A stretch of DNA of 64,000 nucleotides, taken from an uncultured Clostridia bacterium (lineage in GTDB: Bacteria; Bacillota; Clostridia; Oscillospirales; Ruminococcaceae). This document shows, one piece after another, positions 16,822-23,947 of this stretch; position 1 is the first letter of the stretch; each line of letters starts with the position of its first letter. The DNA lies in contig CANDVA010000004.1 of the NCBI GenBank assembly GCA_947389015.1, positions 124,001 through 188,000 on the forward strand, in the 5' to 3' direction. The notes under the pieces are model-generated. The model had not been told where the DNA came from. It did no database searches and worked only from the letters and a program-made list of their open reading frames with translations. The translations under genes were made by a program, and so were the position numbers.

Positions 16822-17986
16822 TCTATGCGCCGATATAGGCTGGAAAAGCCTTAACCATGTGGGAGAACAGCTCTGCGGCGACCATATCGAGATAATCGAA
16901 ATGGACGACGATTCGATGGTTCTGGTGCTGGCGGACGGATTGGGGAGCGGCGTTAAGGCGTCTATCCTCTCAACGCTCACTTCGAAGATCATCGCTACAA
17001 TGACCTCGCAGGGCATTTCTCTGGAGGAATGCGTAAAGACTATCGCCGCTACCCTGCCGATATGCAAGGTGCGGGAGGTCGCATATTCCACCTTTACGAT
17101 AATCCGCCTCATCAACAACGAGGAAGCGGAGATTATTTGCTATGATAACCCAGACGTTATTATGTACCGCAACGGCAAGCAATACGATTATCCGCTCCGG
17201 GAGCTGAATATCGAGGGCAAGACCATTCACAAGGCGCGCGTTAAATTGCAGGAGAACGATACGTTCATCGCGATGAGCGACGGCTGTATTCACGCGGGCG
17301 TGGGAATGTCGCTGAATTTCGGCTGGGAGCGCAAGGATATCGCGGAGTTTATGGAGTCGCTGACCGACGTAGGATTTACCGCGAAAACACTGTCAACGGT
17401 GCTGACTGACGAATGCCTCAAGCTATACGGCGGCAATCCTGGCGACGATACGACGGCAATGACCGTGCGTATCCGCGCACGTCAGCAGATAAACCTTATG
17501 ATAGGTCCTCCCTCCGACAGAAACGACTGCGACAAAATGGTATCGCTGTTCCTTTCAAAGGGCGGCAAGCGTATCGTCTGCGGGGGTACTACCTCGACGA
17601 TCGTGTCTCAACACCTCGGCAAGCCGATAATCCCGAACATAAACTACTTCGACCCTGAGATACCGCCTACGGCGACTATCGAAGGCATTGACCTCGTTAC
17701 CGAGGGCGTTATTACGATTAACCGCGTAAATGAATACGCGAAGGATTACCTCGAGAATAACGAAAGCTACAAGCAGTGGAACTACAAGCAGGACGGCGCG
17801 GCGCTTATCTCGCGTATGCTTTTCGAGGAAGCGACTGACATCAACTTCTACGTCGGCAGAGCGGTAAACCCCGCACACCAGAATCCCAATCTGCCGATCA
17901 ACTTCAACATAAAAATGCAGCTCGTAAACGAGCTGTCAGAAAGCCTTAAGAAAATGGGCAAAAAGATCAAGGTAAACTATTTCTAA
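16814..17986 (+). CDS. SpoIIE/PPM-type serine phosphatase
   Basis: A 390-residue cytosolic protein with an N-terminal PP2C-like SpoIIE domain. Metal-binding aspartates are seen in LVLADGLGSGVKAS, IAMSDGCIHAGVG and NPGDDTTAMTVRI. The C-terminal ~150 residues (from about RQQINLMIGPPSDRND) form a separate domain seen with hydrogenase-associated phosphatases. Translationally coupled to the sensory hydrogenase, it may be the output of H2 or redox sensing, acting on an unknown phosphoprotein. No transmembrane segments. Confidence 0.85.
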   Translation: MNNLCADIGWKSLNHVGEQLCGDHIEIIEMDDDSMVLVLADGLGSGVKASILSTLTSKIIATMTSQGISLEECVKTIAATLPICKVREVAYSTFTIIRLINNEEAEIICYDNPDVIMYRNGKQYDYPLRELNIEGKTIHKARVKLQENDTFIAMSDGCIHAGVGMSLNFGWERKDIAEFMESLTDVGFTAKTLSTVLTDECLKLYGGNPGDDTTAMTVRIRARQQINLMIGPPSDRNDCDKMVSLFLSKGGKRIVCGGTTSTIVSQHLGKPIIPNINYFDPEIPPTATIEGIDLVTEGVITINRVNEYAKDYLENNESYKQWNYKQDGAALISRMLFEEATDINFYVGRAVNPAHQNPNLPINFNIKMQLVNELSESLKKMGKKIKVNYF

Positions 17987-17998
17987 GGAGAAACCGAT

Positions 17999-19492
17999 AT
18001 GGAGCACAAAACCGACTATATTTACGATAAGAACGGAAAGCTCATCTACAAGTTCGACACCAAGGTGCAGTACATCAAATATAAGGTGCTGCGCGAGGTG
18101 GCGCGCGAGGCATGGGCGGGAACGCTCTTTGAGAACGTTCTCGATATCCCGAAGATGATCGTTCCCGGCAAGGAGCCGACCATGCGCTGCTGCGTATACA
18201 AGGAGCGGGCTATCCTCGGCGAGCGCGTTAAGATCGCAATGGGCGGCGACAAGAACAACCCCAACGTTATCGAGGTCATCGAGACCGCCTGCGACGAATG
18301 TCCTATGGGCGGCTACGAGGTAACAAATGCCTGCCGCGGCTGTCTTGCACACCGCTGTATGGACGCGTGCCGCAAGGGCGCTATCTCGTTCGACCATAAT
18401 CAGAAAGCGCATATCGACAAAAGCAAGTGCGTTGAGTGCGGACTTTGCGCGAAGAGCTGCCCATACACCGCGATAATGAACTTCAAGCGCCCGTGCGTAA
18501 GCGCGTGCAAGGTAAACGCTATCTCGATGAACGAGGACAAGGCGGCGAAGATCGACAACGACAAGTGCATTTCCTGCGGAGCGTGCGTTTATCAATGCCC
18601 GTTCGGAGCTATCACCGACAAGTCGTTCATCATAAACGTTATCGATATGATCCAGAAAAGCGAGCAGAACAAGAAATACAAGGTCTACGCGCTGGTCGCT
18701 CCGGCTATCGGCTCGCAGTACGCTTACGCTAAGCTGGGTCAGGTCATCTCGGGTATCAAGGAGCTTGGCTTCTATACCGTTATCGAAGCGGCTCTGGGCG
18801 CTGATATGGTAGCATGGATGGAGTCCAAGGAATTGACGGAATGCGGTGATTTCCTCACGTCAAGCTGCTGTCCCGCATTTGTGGACTACATTCATAAGAG
18901 TTTCCCCGATATGGTGGAGCATATTTCGCACAACCTCTCCCCTGCCGGCACGATCGCAAGGTATATCAAATCTACGGATCCCGACGCTAAGATCGTGTTT
19001 ATCGGTCCATGTACGGCTAAGAAAATGGAGTTCCAGAAAGAAGAGGTTCGTCCGTATATTGACAGCGTTATTACGTTTGAGGAGCTTCAGGCGCTGTTCG
19101 ACAGCAAGGACATCGACATTCGCGATCTGGAGGAGGATCTTCTTGAAAACGCGTCCTACTTCGGACGTATCTTCGCAAGAAGCGGAGGCTTGGCTGACGC
19201 GGTTCAGCAGGCTCTCAAGGAGCAGAAGCTCGACGACTTTGAGCTTAAGGCTGTTTCCTGCGACGGTATCGAAGCGTGCAAAATGGCGCTGCTCAAAAAG
19301 AGCAAGGGCGCTCTCGACGCGAACTTCATCGAAGGTATGGCGTGCGTCGGCGGCTGCATAGGCGGCGCGGGCTGTCTTACCCACGGAGAGAAGAACAAGG
19401 CGGAGGTCGACAAGTACGGCAAGGAGGCTATCGAGAAAACCATTGCCGAGGCTATCAGCCTTGTAAAGCTGCCCGAGGAGCAGCATAGCTAA
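17999..19492 (+). CDS. hydA2: Monomeric [FeFe]-hydrogenase (HydA2-like)
   Basis: Catalytic-type [FeFe]-hydrogenase of 497 residues, likely evolving H2 from reduced ferredoxin. The N-terminal third is Cys-rich with several 4Fe-4S motifs (CDECPMGG..., CVECGLCAKSCP, CISCGACVYQCP). The H-cluster motifs are L1 TSSCCPAF (Cys290/291), L2 FIGPCTAKKMEF (Cys338) and L3 MACVGGCIGGAG (Cys449/453). L1 and L2 differ slightly from the classical TSCCPxW and MPCxxKxxE, as in group B enzymes. Last gene of the cluster, just before a strong terminator. The gene name is by analogy to R. albus. Confidence 0.88.
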   Translation: MEHKTDYIYDKNGKLIYKFDTKVQYIKYKVLREVAREAWAGTLFENVLDIPKMIVPGKEPTMRCCVYKERAILGERVKIAMGGDKNNPNVIEVIETACDECPMGGYEVTNACRGCLAHRCMDACRKGAISFDHNQKAHIDKSKCVECGLCAKSCPYTAIMNFKRPCVSACKVNAISMNEDKAAKIDNDKCISCGACVYQCPFGAITDKSFIINVIDMIQKSEQNKKYKVYALVAPAIGSQYAYAKLGQVISGIKELGFYTVIEAALGADMVAWMESKELTECGDFLTSSCCPAFVDYIHKSFPDMVEHISHNLSPAGTIARYIKSTDPDAKIVFIGPCTAKKMEFQKEEVRPYIDSVITFEELQALFDSKDIDIRDLEEDLLENASYFGRIFARSGGLADAVQQALKEQKLDDFELKAVSCDGIEACKMALLKKSKGALDANFIEGMACVGGCIGGAGCLTHGEKNKAEVDKYGKEAIEKTIAEAISLVKLPEEQHS

Positions 19493-19506
19493 AAGCACAA
19501 AAAATT

Positions 19507-19535
19507 ATCGGGGATAGCGATATCCCCGATTTTTT
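19507..19535 (+). terminator. Rho-independent terminator after the hydrogenase cluster
   Basis: ATCGGGGATA and TATCCCCGAT form a perfect 10-bp stem with a GCGA loop followed by TTTTT. Confidence 0.92.
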
Positions 19536-19557
19536 ATAACTTACCCGCCGTTCAGCA

Positions 19558-19698
19558 TCATGGAATTCCATAGGATATATAGAACTCGAAAAAGATTATT
19601 GATGAAATGCACACACTGCCAACAATCACTATCGGAATATCCGCCATAATTAGGATAGACATCAGAATCATTACAAAAACGTTACTTTGCTTTACCAC
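19558..19698 (-). CDS. Possible small membrane protein
   Basis: A 46-residue ORF starting with GTG (19698) behind AAGGGGG, just downstream of the nitroreductase gene on the same strand. It is strongly hydrophobic (VFVMILMSILIMADIPIVIVG...), enough for one or two membrane segments. Below the ORF-track cutoff from this start. No family recognised; it may be spurious. Confidence 0.4.
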   Translation of the reverse strand: MVKQSNVFVMILMSILIMADIPIVIVGSVCISSIIFFEFYISYGIP

Positions 19699-19712
19699 GG
19701 ATATTCGCCCCC

Positions 19713-20306
19713 TTAATATGACCTCCATTCGACTGTTTCGCTTATCGGCTTTCTCGGGCGCGGCGAGGGTCTCTCGGCGGCATAGCCTACCGCAAGCGCC
19801 GCGAAAAGCTCTCCGTCCGTATTCAGCCACTCGTTAAGCTCGGGTTGCGTGAAAAACGTATTGCACACCCACAAGCTGCCCAGCCCGAGCTCGACCGCCG
19901 CAAGCGACATATTCTGCACAGCCGCGCCAATCGACTGCGCGTTGCATATCTCGTAAACGCGCTCGTCGACCGTTAATGTACGCGACAACTCTACGCCCAG
20001 AGTATTCATAACGAATATTACCGCCGCTGACTGCCCCATAACCTCTAAGGTGTGCTCCGCGTCTGCGATACTCGCCGTGCTTTCGGGAAGAAGAGGTTCG
20101 CGCTTTTCGCGTTCAAGACCGCGCTCCATTTCCAAAAGCACGTCACGCTTTGCGTTATTGGTCACGACAATGAATTTCCACGGCTGACGGTTTTTTGCCG
20201 ACGGCGCGCACAGCCCCGCAGCGATTATCTGCTTCAACATTTCGCGCGGCACTTCCCTGCCGTCATATTTACGGATACTGCGACGATCTTTGATCTCCTT
20301 TATCAC
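19713..20306 (-). CDS. Nitroreductase-family flavoprotein
   Basis: FMN-dependent NAD(P)H oxidoreductase of 197 residues. The N-terminal signature IKEIKDRRSIRKYDGREVP and the CAPSAKNRQPWKFIVV FMN-phosphate-binding stretch are typical, and GLGSLWVCNTFF lies near the C-terminus. Natural substrate unknown (quinones, flavins or nitro compounds). Start overlaps the upstream membrane-protein stop by 4 nt, so the two form an operon. Confidence 0.88.
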   Translation of the reverse strand: MIKEIKDRRSIRKYDGREVPREMLKQIIAAGLCAPSAKNRQPWKFIVVTNNAKRDVLLEMERGLEREKREPLLPESTASIADAEHTLEVMGQSAAVIFVMNTLGVELSRTLTVDERVYEICNAQSIGAAVQNMSLAAVELGLGSLWVCNTFFTQPELNEWLNTDGELFAALAVGYAAERPSPRPRKPISETVEWRSY

Positions 20307-20893
20307 TTCAGCTCATCCTCTGGCATATCTACTTCCTTTGCAACAAGCAGCTGCTTTTCAACATTCGACGCTCCCGCCATCGCAATAATATCGAACGCAC
20401 AGCCCAATATCAGCGAAACGCCAAGCAATATCGACGTGACCTTATCCGAATAATTGCCGTAATTTATGCCGATAAATATACCGATAGCCACTATCGCCAG
20501 CATGGGAATAAGCATTATATACCACTTCTTAAAGCCCGCCTTTTTTACCGCGAACATACTCGGTATCTTGACAACGCCGAAAATTCCCGCAAAAATTCCC
20601 GCTATTATCGTGAAAAAAACTTTAATGTGCTCGGTCAGGAAGATCAGCAGCGCGCCCGCGACAACGCCAAGCACCGCTGTGATTATCACCGCTGCTCCCC
20701 CGCTCTTATCCCTTTTGACCGCCCACACCAGAAACGTAATTATTCCGTAAGCTGCCGCTATAATACCGAGTATTTTTATAAGCATTACCACAAGATTTGA
20801 ACTGAAAATTATCATAAACAGTCCGCCCGCCAGCTCAAGCATAGCAAGCAGAACAAGATTTCTTCTGATTCCCTTCAATATGTCAAGATCCAT
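20303..20893 (-). CDS. DUF308/HdeD-like membrane protein
   Basis: A 196-residue integral membrane protein with about six hydrophobic helices and a basic loop (VWAVKRDKSGG), resembling the DUF308/HdeD family. I chose ATG 20893, 6 nt after GGGAGGAG; the track start at 20908 is a TTG inside that ribosome site. Function unknown. It is transcribed from the consensus promoter at 20926-20954 and followed by nitroreductase. Confidence 0.75.
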   Translation of the reverse strand: MDLDILKGIRRNLVLLAMLELAGGLFMIIFSSNLVVMLIKILGIIAAAYGIITFLVWAVKRDKSGGAAVIITAVLGVVAGALLIFLTEHIKVFFTIIAGIFAGIFGVVKIPSMFAVKKAGFKKWYIMLIPMLAIVAIGIFIGINYGNYSDKVTSILLGVSLILGCAFDIIAMAGASNVEKQLLVAKEVDMPEDELK

Positions 20894-20925
20894 TTTTTCT
20901 CCTCCCAAGCTTTGGTACTGTTTTA

Positions 20926-20954
20926 ATTATAACCCTTTTTTTGGCTGTTGTCAA
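20926..20954 (-). promoter_or_regulatory. Sigma-A promoter of the DUF308-nitroreductase operon
   Basis: On the minus strand TTGACA (20949-20954), 17-nt spacer, TATAAT (20926-20931). Fully consensus and divergent from the tRNA promoter 50 bp away. Confidence 0.85.
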
Positions 20955-21001
20955 GCGTTATGGGCAATTTTGAGAAATTTACAAGTTTTTTCATAAACCT
21001 C

Positions 21002-21030
21002 TTGACAAACCTATGAAAAAAGTGTATAAT
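21002..21030 (+). promoter_or_regulatory. Sigma-A promoter of tRNA-Ser
   Basis: TTGACA (21002-21007), 17-nt spacer, TATAAT (21025-21030), 11 nt before the mature tRNA 5' end. Confidence 0.92.
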
Positions 21031-21041
21031 ATTATAGTCAT

Positions 21042-21130
21042 GGAAGCGTATCGAAGTGGTCATAACGGGACTGACTCGAAATCAGTTGTACCTCACGGTA
21101 CCGTGGGTTCGAATCCCACCGCTTCCGCCA
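21042..21130 (+). tRNA. tRNA-Ser (anticodon CGA)
   Basis: Acceptor GGAAGCG pairs with CGCTTCC, the anticodon arm ACTGA-CTCGAAA-TCAGT shows anticodon CGA (reads UCG), a long variable arm is present as expected for class II Ser tRNA, and the T-arm is GTGGGTTCGAATCCCAC. The CCA end is encoded (21128-21130). Confidence 0.95.
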
Positions 21131-21140
21131 CATAGCCAAC

Positions 21141-21168
21141 AAACCGCATTGTTATGCGGTTTTTTTTT
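21141..21168 (+). terminator. Terminator of tRNA-Ser
   Basis: ACCGCAT/ATGCGGT stem (extended by A-T pairs) with a TGTT loop followed by eight T. Confidence 0.92.
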
Positions 21169-21255
21169 GCATCCCCGAATTATAAGCAAGAATATCTTAC
21201 TCAATATCAATACGCTCAAGTATTTCTAACGCCCTATTTTTTAATTAGTGAAAAA

Positions 21256-21444
21256 ATGATTGTAAACCTTCCAAGTCAGCCCAACGTTGCTGTTCAGAAT
21301 CGTAACAATACGCTGCTGAAAATAAATCTCGGCAAAGTGGACGAGATCGTATCTGTTATGGTTGATGTGGTGTGCAGCAAGCAGAAAACAATTCGCGTAA
21401 ACGGCGGGGAGTTACCGCAAGAAATGGTTTCTCGGTTCAACTAG
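21256..21444 (+). pseudogene. Remnant of a DUF6017-like mobile-element replication protein
   Basis: A 62-residue open stretch just downstream of tRNA-Ser. The segment VDEIVSVMVDVVCSKQKTIR followed by VNGGELPQEMVSRF resembles, from memory, the start of DUF6017, the C-terminal domain of replication-initiator-like proteins of integrative conjugative elements. The match breaks off at SRFN and no upstream RepA part or ribosome site exists; the track start lies inside the tRNA terminator. A fragment left by an excised or decayed element is the best explanation. Confidence 0.5.
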
Positions 21445-21505
21445 CATATTACCGTAAAGACTGTCATATAATTTACAAAAACAATACCGTTGCTGGAGGT
21501 AAAAA

Positions 21506-22432
21506 ATGACAGAGTATCTGCCTGAGGGCTTTTTATTCGGAACAGCTGAAAACGACAGCTGTCTGAGCTCGTTCGCGGCGCTTTCGGAATGCAGGGAAAG
21601 CCGCAAGATAATTGAAGCGCCCTGCATCGTATGCGACAGCCGTCACAACCTTGTGATCGATCTGGGCTGTATGCACGGGATAATTCCGAGGGAGGAGGGC
21701 GCGATCGGTATTGCCGAAGGCACAACAAAGGATATCGCGCTTATTTCGCGCGTGAACAAGCCCGTATGCTTTGTGGTGAAGGACTTCACCCAAGACGAAA
21801 ACGGCGTCGTAAGCGCCGTTTTGTCGCGCCGTGAGGCTCAGATAATGTGCAATGAACATTACATTAACGCCCTTTCGGCAGGCGATATCATACCCGCGAG
21901 GGTAACACATCTGGAACAATTCGGCTGCTTTGTGGATATCGGGTGTGGGATACCCTCACTGATACCGATAGACCTGATCTCCGTTTCAAGAATATCGCAT
22001 CCGTCTGATAGATTTTGCGTAGGTCAGGATATACGCGCTGTCGTCAAGTCGTTTGACTGCGGACGAGTATGCCTGTCGCATAAGGAGCTTCTCGGTACAT
22101 GGGAGCAGAACGCGGCGATGTTCGAGCAGGGTGAGACAGTTACGGGAATAGTCCGCTCGGTCGAGGATTACGGCGTGTTCATCGAGCTTGCGCCAAATCT
22201 CGCGGGACTTGCCGAGCCGCGCGGAGATATCGCCGTAAATCAGCACGCGAGCGTTTACATAAAGGCTATAATACCCGAAAAAATGAAGATAAAGCTGATA
22301 ATCGTCAATGCGTTTGATAACACTTATCACGGAAATGAGTTGAACTATTTCATGACCTCGGGGCATATCGACAAATGGGTATACTCCTGCCCGTCATCGG
22401 CAAAACTGATACAGACCGTTTTCTCCGATTGA
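21506..22432 (+). CDS. S1 RNA-binding domain protein
   Basis: A 308-residue cytosolic protein with S1-like OB folds. The clearest are at about 115-190 (GDIIPARVTHLEQFGCFVDIGCG...) and 205-270 (GETVTGIVRSVEDYGVFIELAPN...); a degenerate first one may lie at 40-110. The architecture is like a shortened ribosomal protein S1. Such proteins bind RNA and often affect translation. GGAGG precedes the ATG. It is a single-gene unit with its own terminator. Confidence 0.85.
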   Translation: MTEYLPEGFLFGTAENDSCLSSFAALSECRESRKIIEAPCIVCDSRHNLVIDLGCMHGIIPREEGAIGIAEGTTKDIALISRVNKPVCFVVKDFTQDENGVVSAVLSRREAQIMCNEHYINALSAGDIIPARVTHLEQFGCFVDIGCGIPSLIPIDLISVSRISHPSDRFCVGQDIRAVVKSFDCGRVCLSHKELLGTWEQNAAMFEQGETVTGIVRSVEDYGVFIELAPNLAGLAEPRGDIAVNQHASVYIKAIIPEKMKIKLIIVNAFDNTYHGNELNYFMTSGHIDKWVYSCPSSAKLIQTVFSD

Positions 22433-22448
22433 TACTTTCAGATCACGA

Positions 22449-22481
22449 CCACAGAAGGCTATCCGCCTTCTGTGGTTTTTT
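22449..22481 (+). terminator. Terminator of the S1-domain gene
   Basis: CCACAGAAGGC and GCCTTCTGTGG (11-bp stem) with a TATCC loop, followed by TTTTTT. Confidence 0.93.
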
Positions 22482-22542
22482 ATGTCCGGAATTGCTCCGT
22501 AAGATTTAAATGTGAAAATTATGTGAAAACGCAAAAAAGTAT

Positions 22543-22594
22543 TGACAAATCAAAAAAATTCTATTATAATTCAAGTTATATAACGCAAGTTATA
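22543..22594 (+). promoter_or_regulatory. Promoter and operator of the tetR-CPBP operon
   Basis: TTGACA (22543-22548), 16-nt spacer, TATAAT (22565-22570). Directly downstream lie two direct copies of CAAGTTATA (22572-22580 and 22586-22594), and TATAAC-GCAA-GTTATA (22579-22594) forms a palindrome. The position over the transcription start suggests autorepression by the TetR-like protein. Confidence 0.75.
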
Positions 22595-22610
22595 ATAGAG
22601 GAGGTACTAA

Positions 22611-23180
22611 ATGCCAAAAGCAAAAATATCACGTGAAATGGTGATAAACGCCGCGTTTGAAACCGCAAAGAGCATGGGTATCGAAAACGTTAACGCGCGC
22701 ACCGTTTCGGAAAAGCTGAACTGTTCGACGCAGCCCGTGATGTATCACTTCGCGCGTATCGAAGAAATGAAACGCGCCGTATACGAAAAAGCCGACCGTT
22801 TTCATTCGGAATACCTGATGAATATCACAAACCCCGAGGAAGGCATAATGCTCGGAATCGGACTGAACTATATCCGTTTTGCGATACGCGAGCCGAATTT
22901 GTTTCGTTTCCTTTTTCAGTCGGGCTATGCAGTGGAAAACAGCCTGCTTGATATGGTTGACAGCGAGGATCTAAAGCCCCTGCTCGCCATGATGAGCGCA
23001 ACAATGGAAATGACCGTTGAACAGACCAAGGAGGTGTTCGTGACAATAGCGATGTTCGCTCACGGTTACGCGAGCATTATCGCGAACAACTCGCTCGAAT
23101 ACGACGAAAAGACAGTCGCGGCACACTTAGAGCGCGCTTACAGAGGTGCTGTATTAGCGGTACGGGAGGAAATAAAATGA
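22611..23180 (+). CDS. TetR/AcrR-family regulator
   Basis: A 189-residue repressor with an N-terminal HTH (ISREMVINAAFETAKSMGIENVNARTVSEKLNCSTQPVMYHF) and a C-terminal ligand-binding helical domain typed as TetR_C_33-like (my impression). GAGGAGG precedes the ATG. It overlaps the following membrane protease by 4 nt, and the palindrome at its promoter is the obvious operator. The inducer is unknown. Confidence 0.9.
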   Translation: MPKAKISREMVINAAFETAKSMGIENVNARTVSEKLNCSTQPVMYHFARIEEMKRAVYEKADRFHSEYLMNITNPEEGIMLGIGLNYIRFAIREPNLFRFLFQSGYAVENSLLDMVDSEDLKPLLAMMSATMEMTVEQTKEVFVTIAMFAHGYASIIANNSLEYDEKTVAAHLERAYRGAVLAVREEIK

Positions 23181-23896
23181 AAAAGCTGTACGAAAAAAAT
23201 GAACTGCTGTTCGCAATTTTGTGGATAGTCGCATATGTCGTTATCGCGGGCACGGTAAGAGGAAATTTCGGCGACGAAAGCGTTATAATGACCGCGGTGC
23301 TCGCCGTGTTTGCGGTCGTGATATTTGTTTTCGTTAAAACAAGTCACCTTGAGGAAAGGTACGGGCTTTGCAAGTGGAAAGGCAAGGCGGGAGATTATTG
23401 GTTTTTTATCCCGCCGCTCATTCTGATGACGGGAAATCTTTGGCGCGGTATCGGTATGGAATACAGCGGCGCCGCGCAGATATTCGCCGTCGTTTCAATG
23501 CTTTTGACGGGCTTTATCGAGGAGATGATATTCCGCGGATTTCTGTTCCGTATTCTCCTGAAAAAAGACCCCGCGCCCGTCGCTATAACCATTTCGGCGG
23601 TAACGTTCGGTATAGGGCATATTGTCAACCTTTTCACGGGACAGTCGAGCTTTGAAACAGTAATACAGGTGTTCTTTGCCATTGCATGGGGATTTATTTT
23701 CACGGTCGTATTCTACAAATCGGGAAGCCTGCTGATGTGTATAATTGCTCACAGCCTGAACAACGCGTTCGCGAAATTCAACGCCGAAAGCGAGGATATG
23801 ACGTTAGCCTACATATACATAGGTGCGTCCATAGTCACAGCGATCATATACTGCGCTTATCTGAGCAGAAAGCCCGCCGCATTGAAGAATGAATAA
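23177..23896 (+). CDS. CPBP-family intramembrane metalloprotease
   Basis: An integral membrane protein of 239 residues with about seven or eight helices. The CAAX-protease/bacteriocin-processing signature is intact: EEMIFR at 115-120, FGIGHIVN (second motif His) and IIAHSLNNAF (third motif). CPBP proteins cleave prenylated or small membrane substrates or confer bacteriocin self-immunity. It is translationally coupled to the TetR gene and probably controlled by it. Confidence 0.9.
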   Translation: MKKLYEKNELLFAILWIVAYVVIAGTVRGNFGDESVIMTAVLAVFAVVIFVFVKTSHLEERYGLCKWKGKAGDYWFFIPPLILMTGNLWRGIGMEYSGAAQIFAVVSMLLTGFIEEMIFRGFLFRILLKKDPAPVAITISAVTFGIGHIVNLFTGQSSFETVIQVFFAIAWGFIFTVVFYKSGSLLMCIIAHSLNNAFAKFNAESEDMTLAYIYIGASIVTAIIYCAYLSRKPAALKNE

Positions 23897-23915
23897 ATAA
23901 AGGTAATATCACAAA

Positions 23916-23939
23916 AACCGTGCGGATATCCGCACGGTT
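23916..23939. terminator. Bidirectional terminator between CPBP gene and cls
   Basis: A perfect 24-bp palindrome starting AACCGTGCGGAT. On the minus strand it is followed by a T-run (GTTTTTGTG), fitting termination of cls; it can also end the convergent CPBP transcript. Confidence 0.85.
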
Positions 23940-23947
23940 CTTAATTA

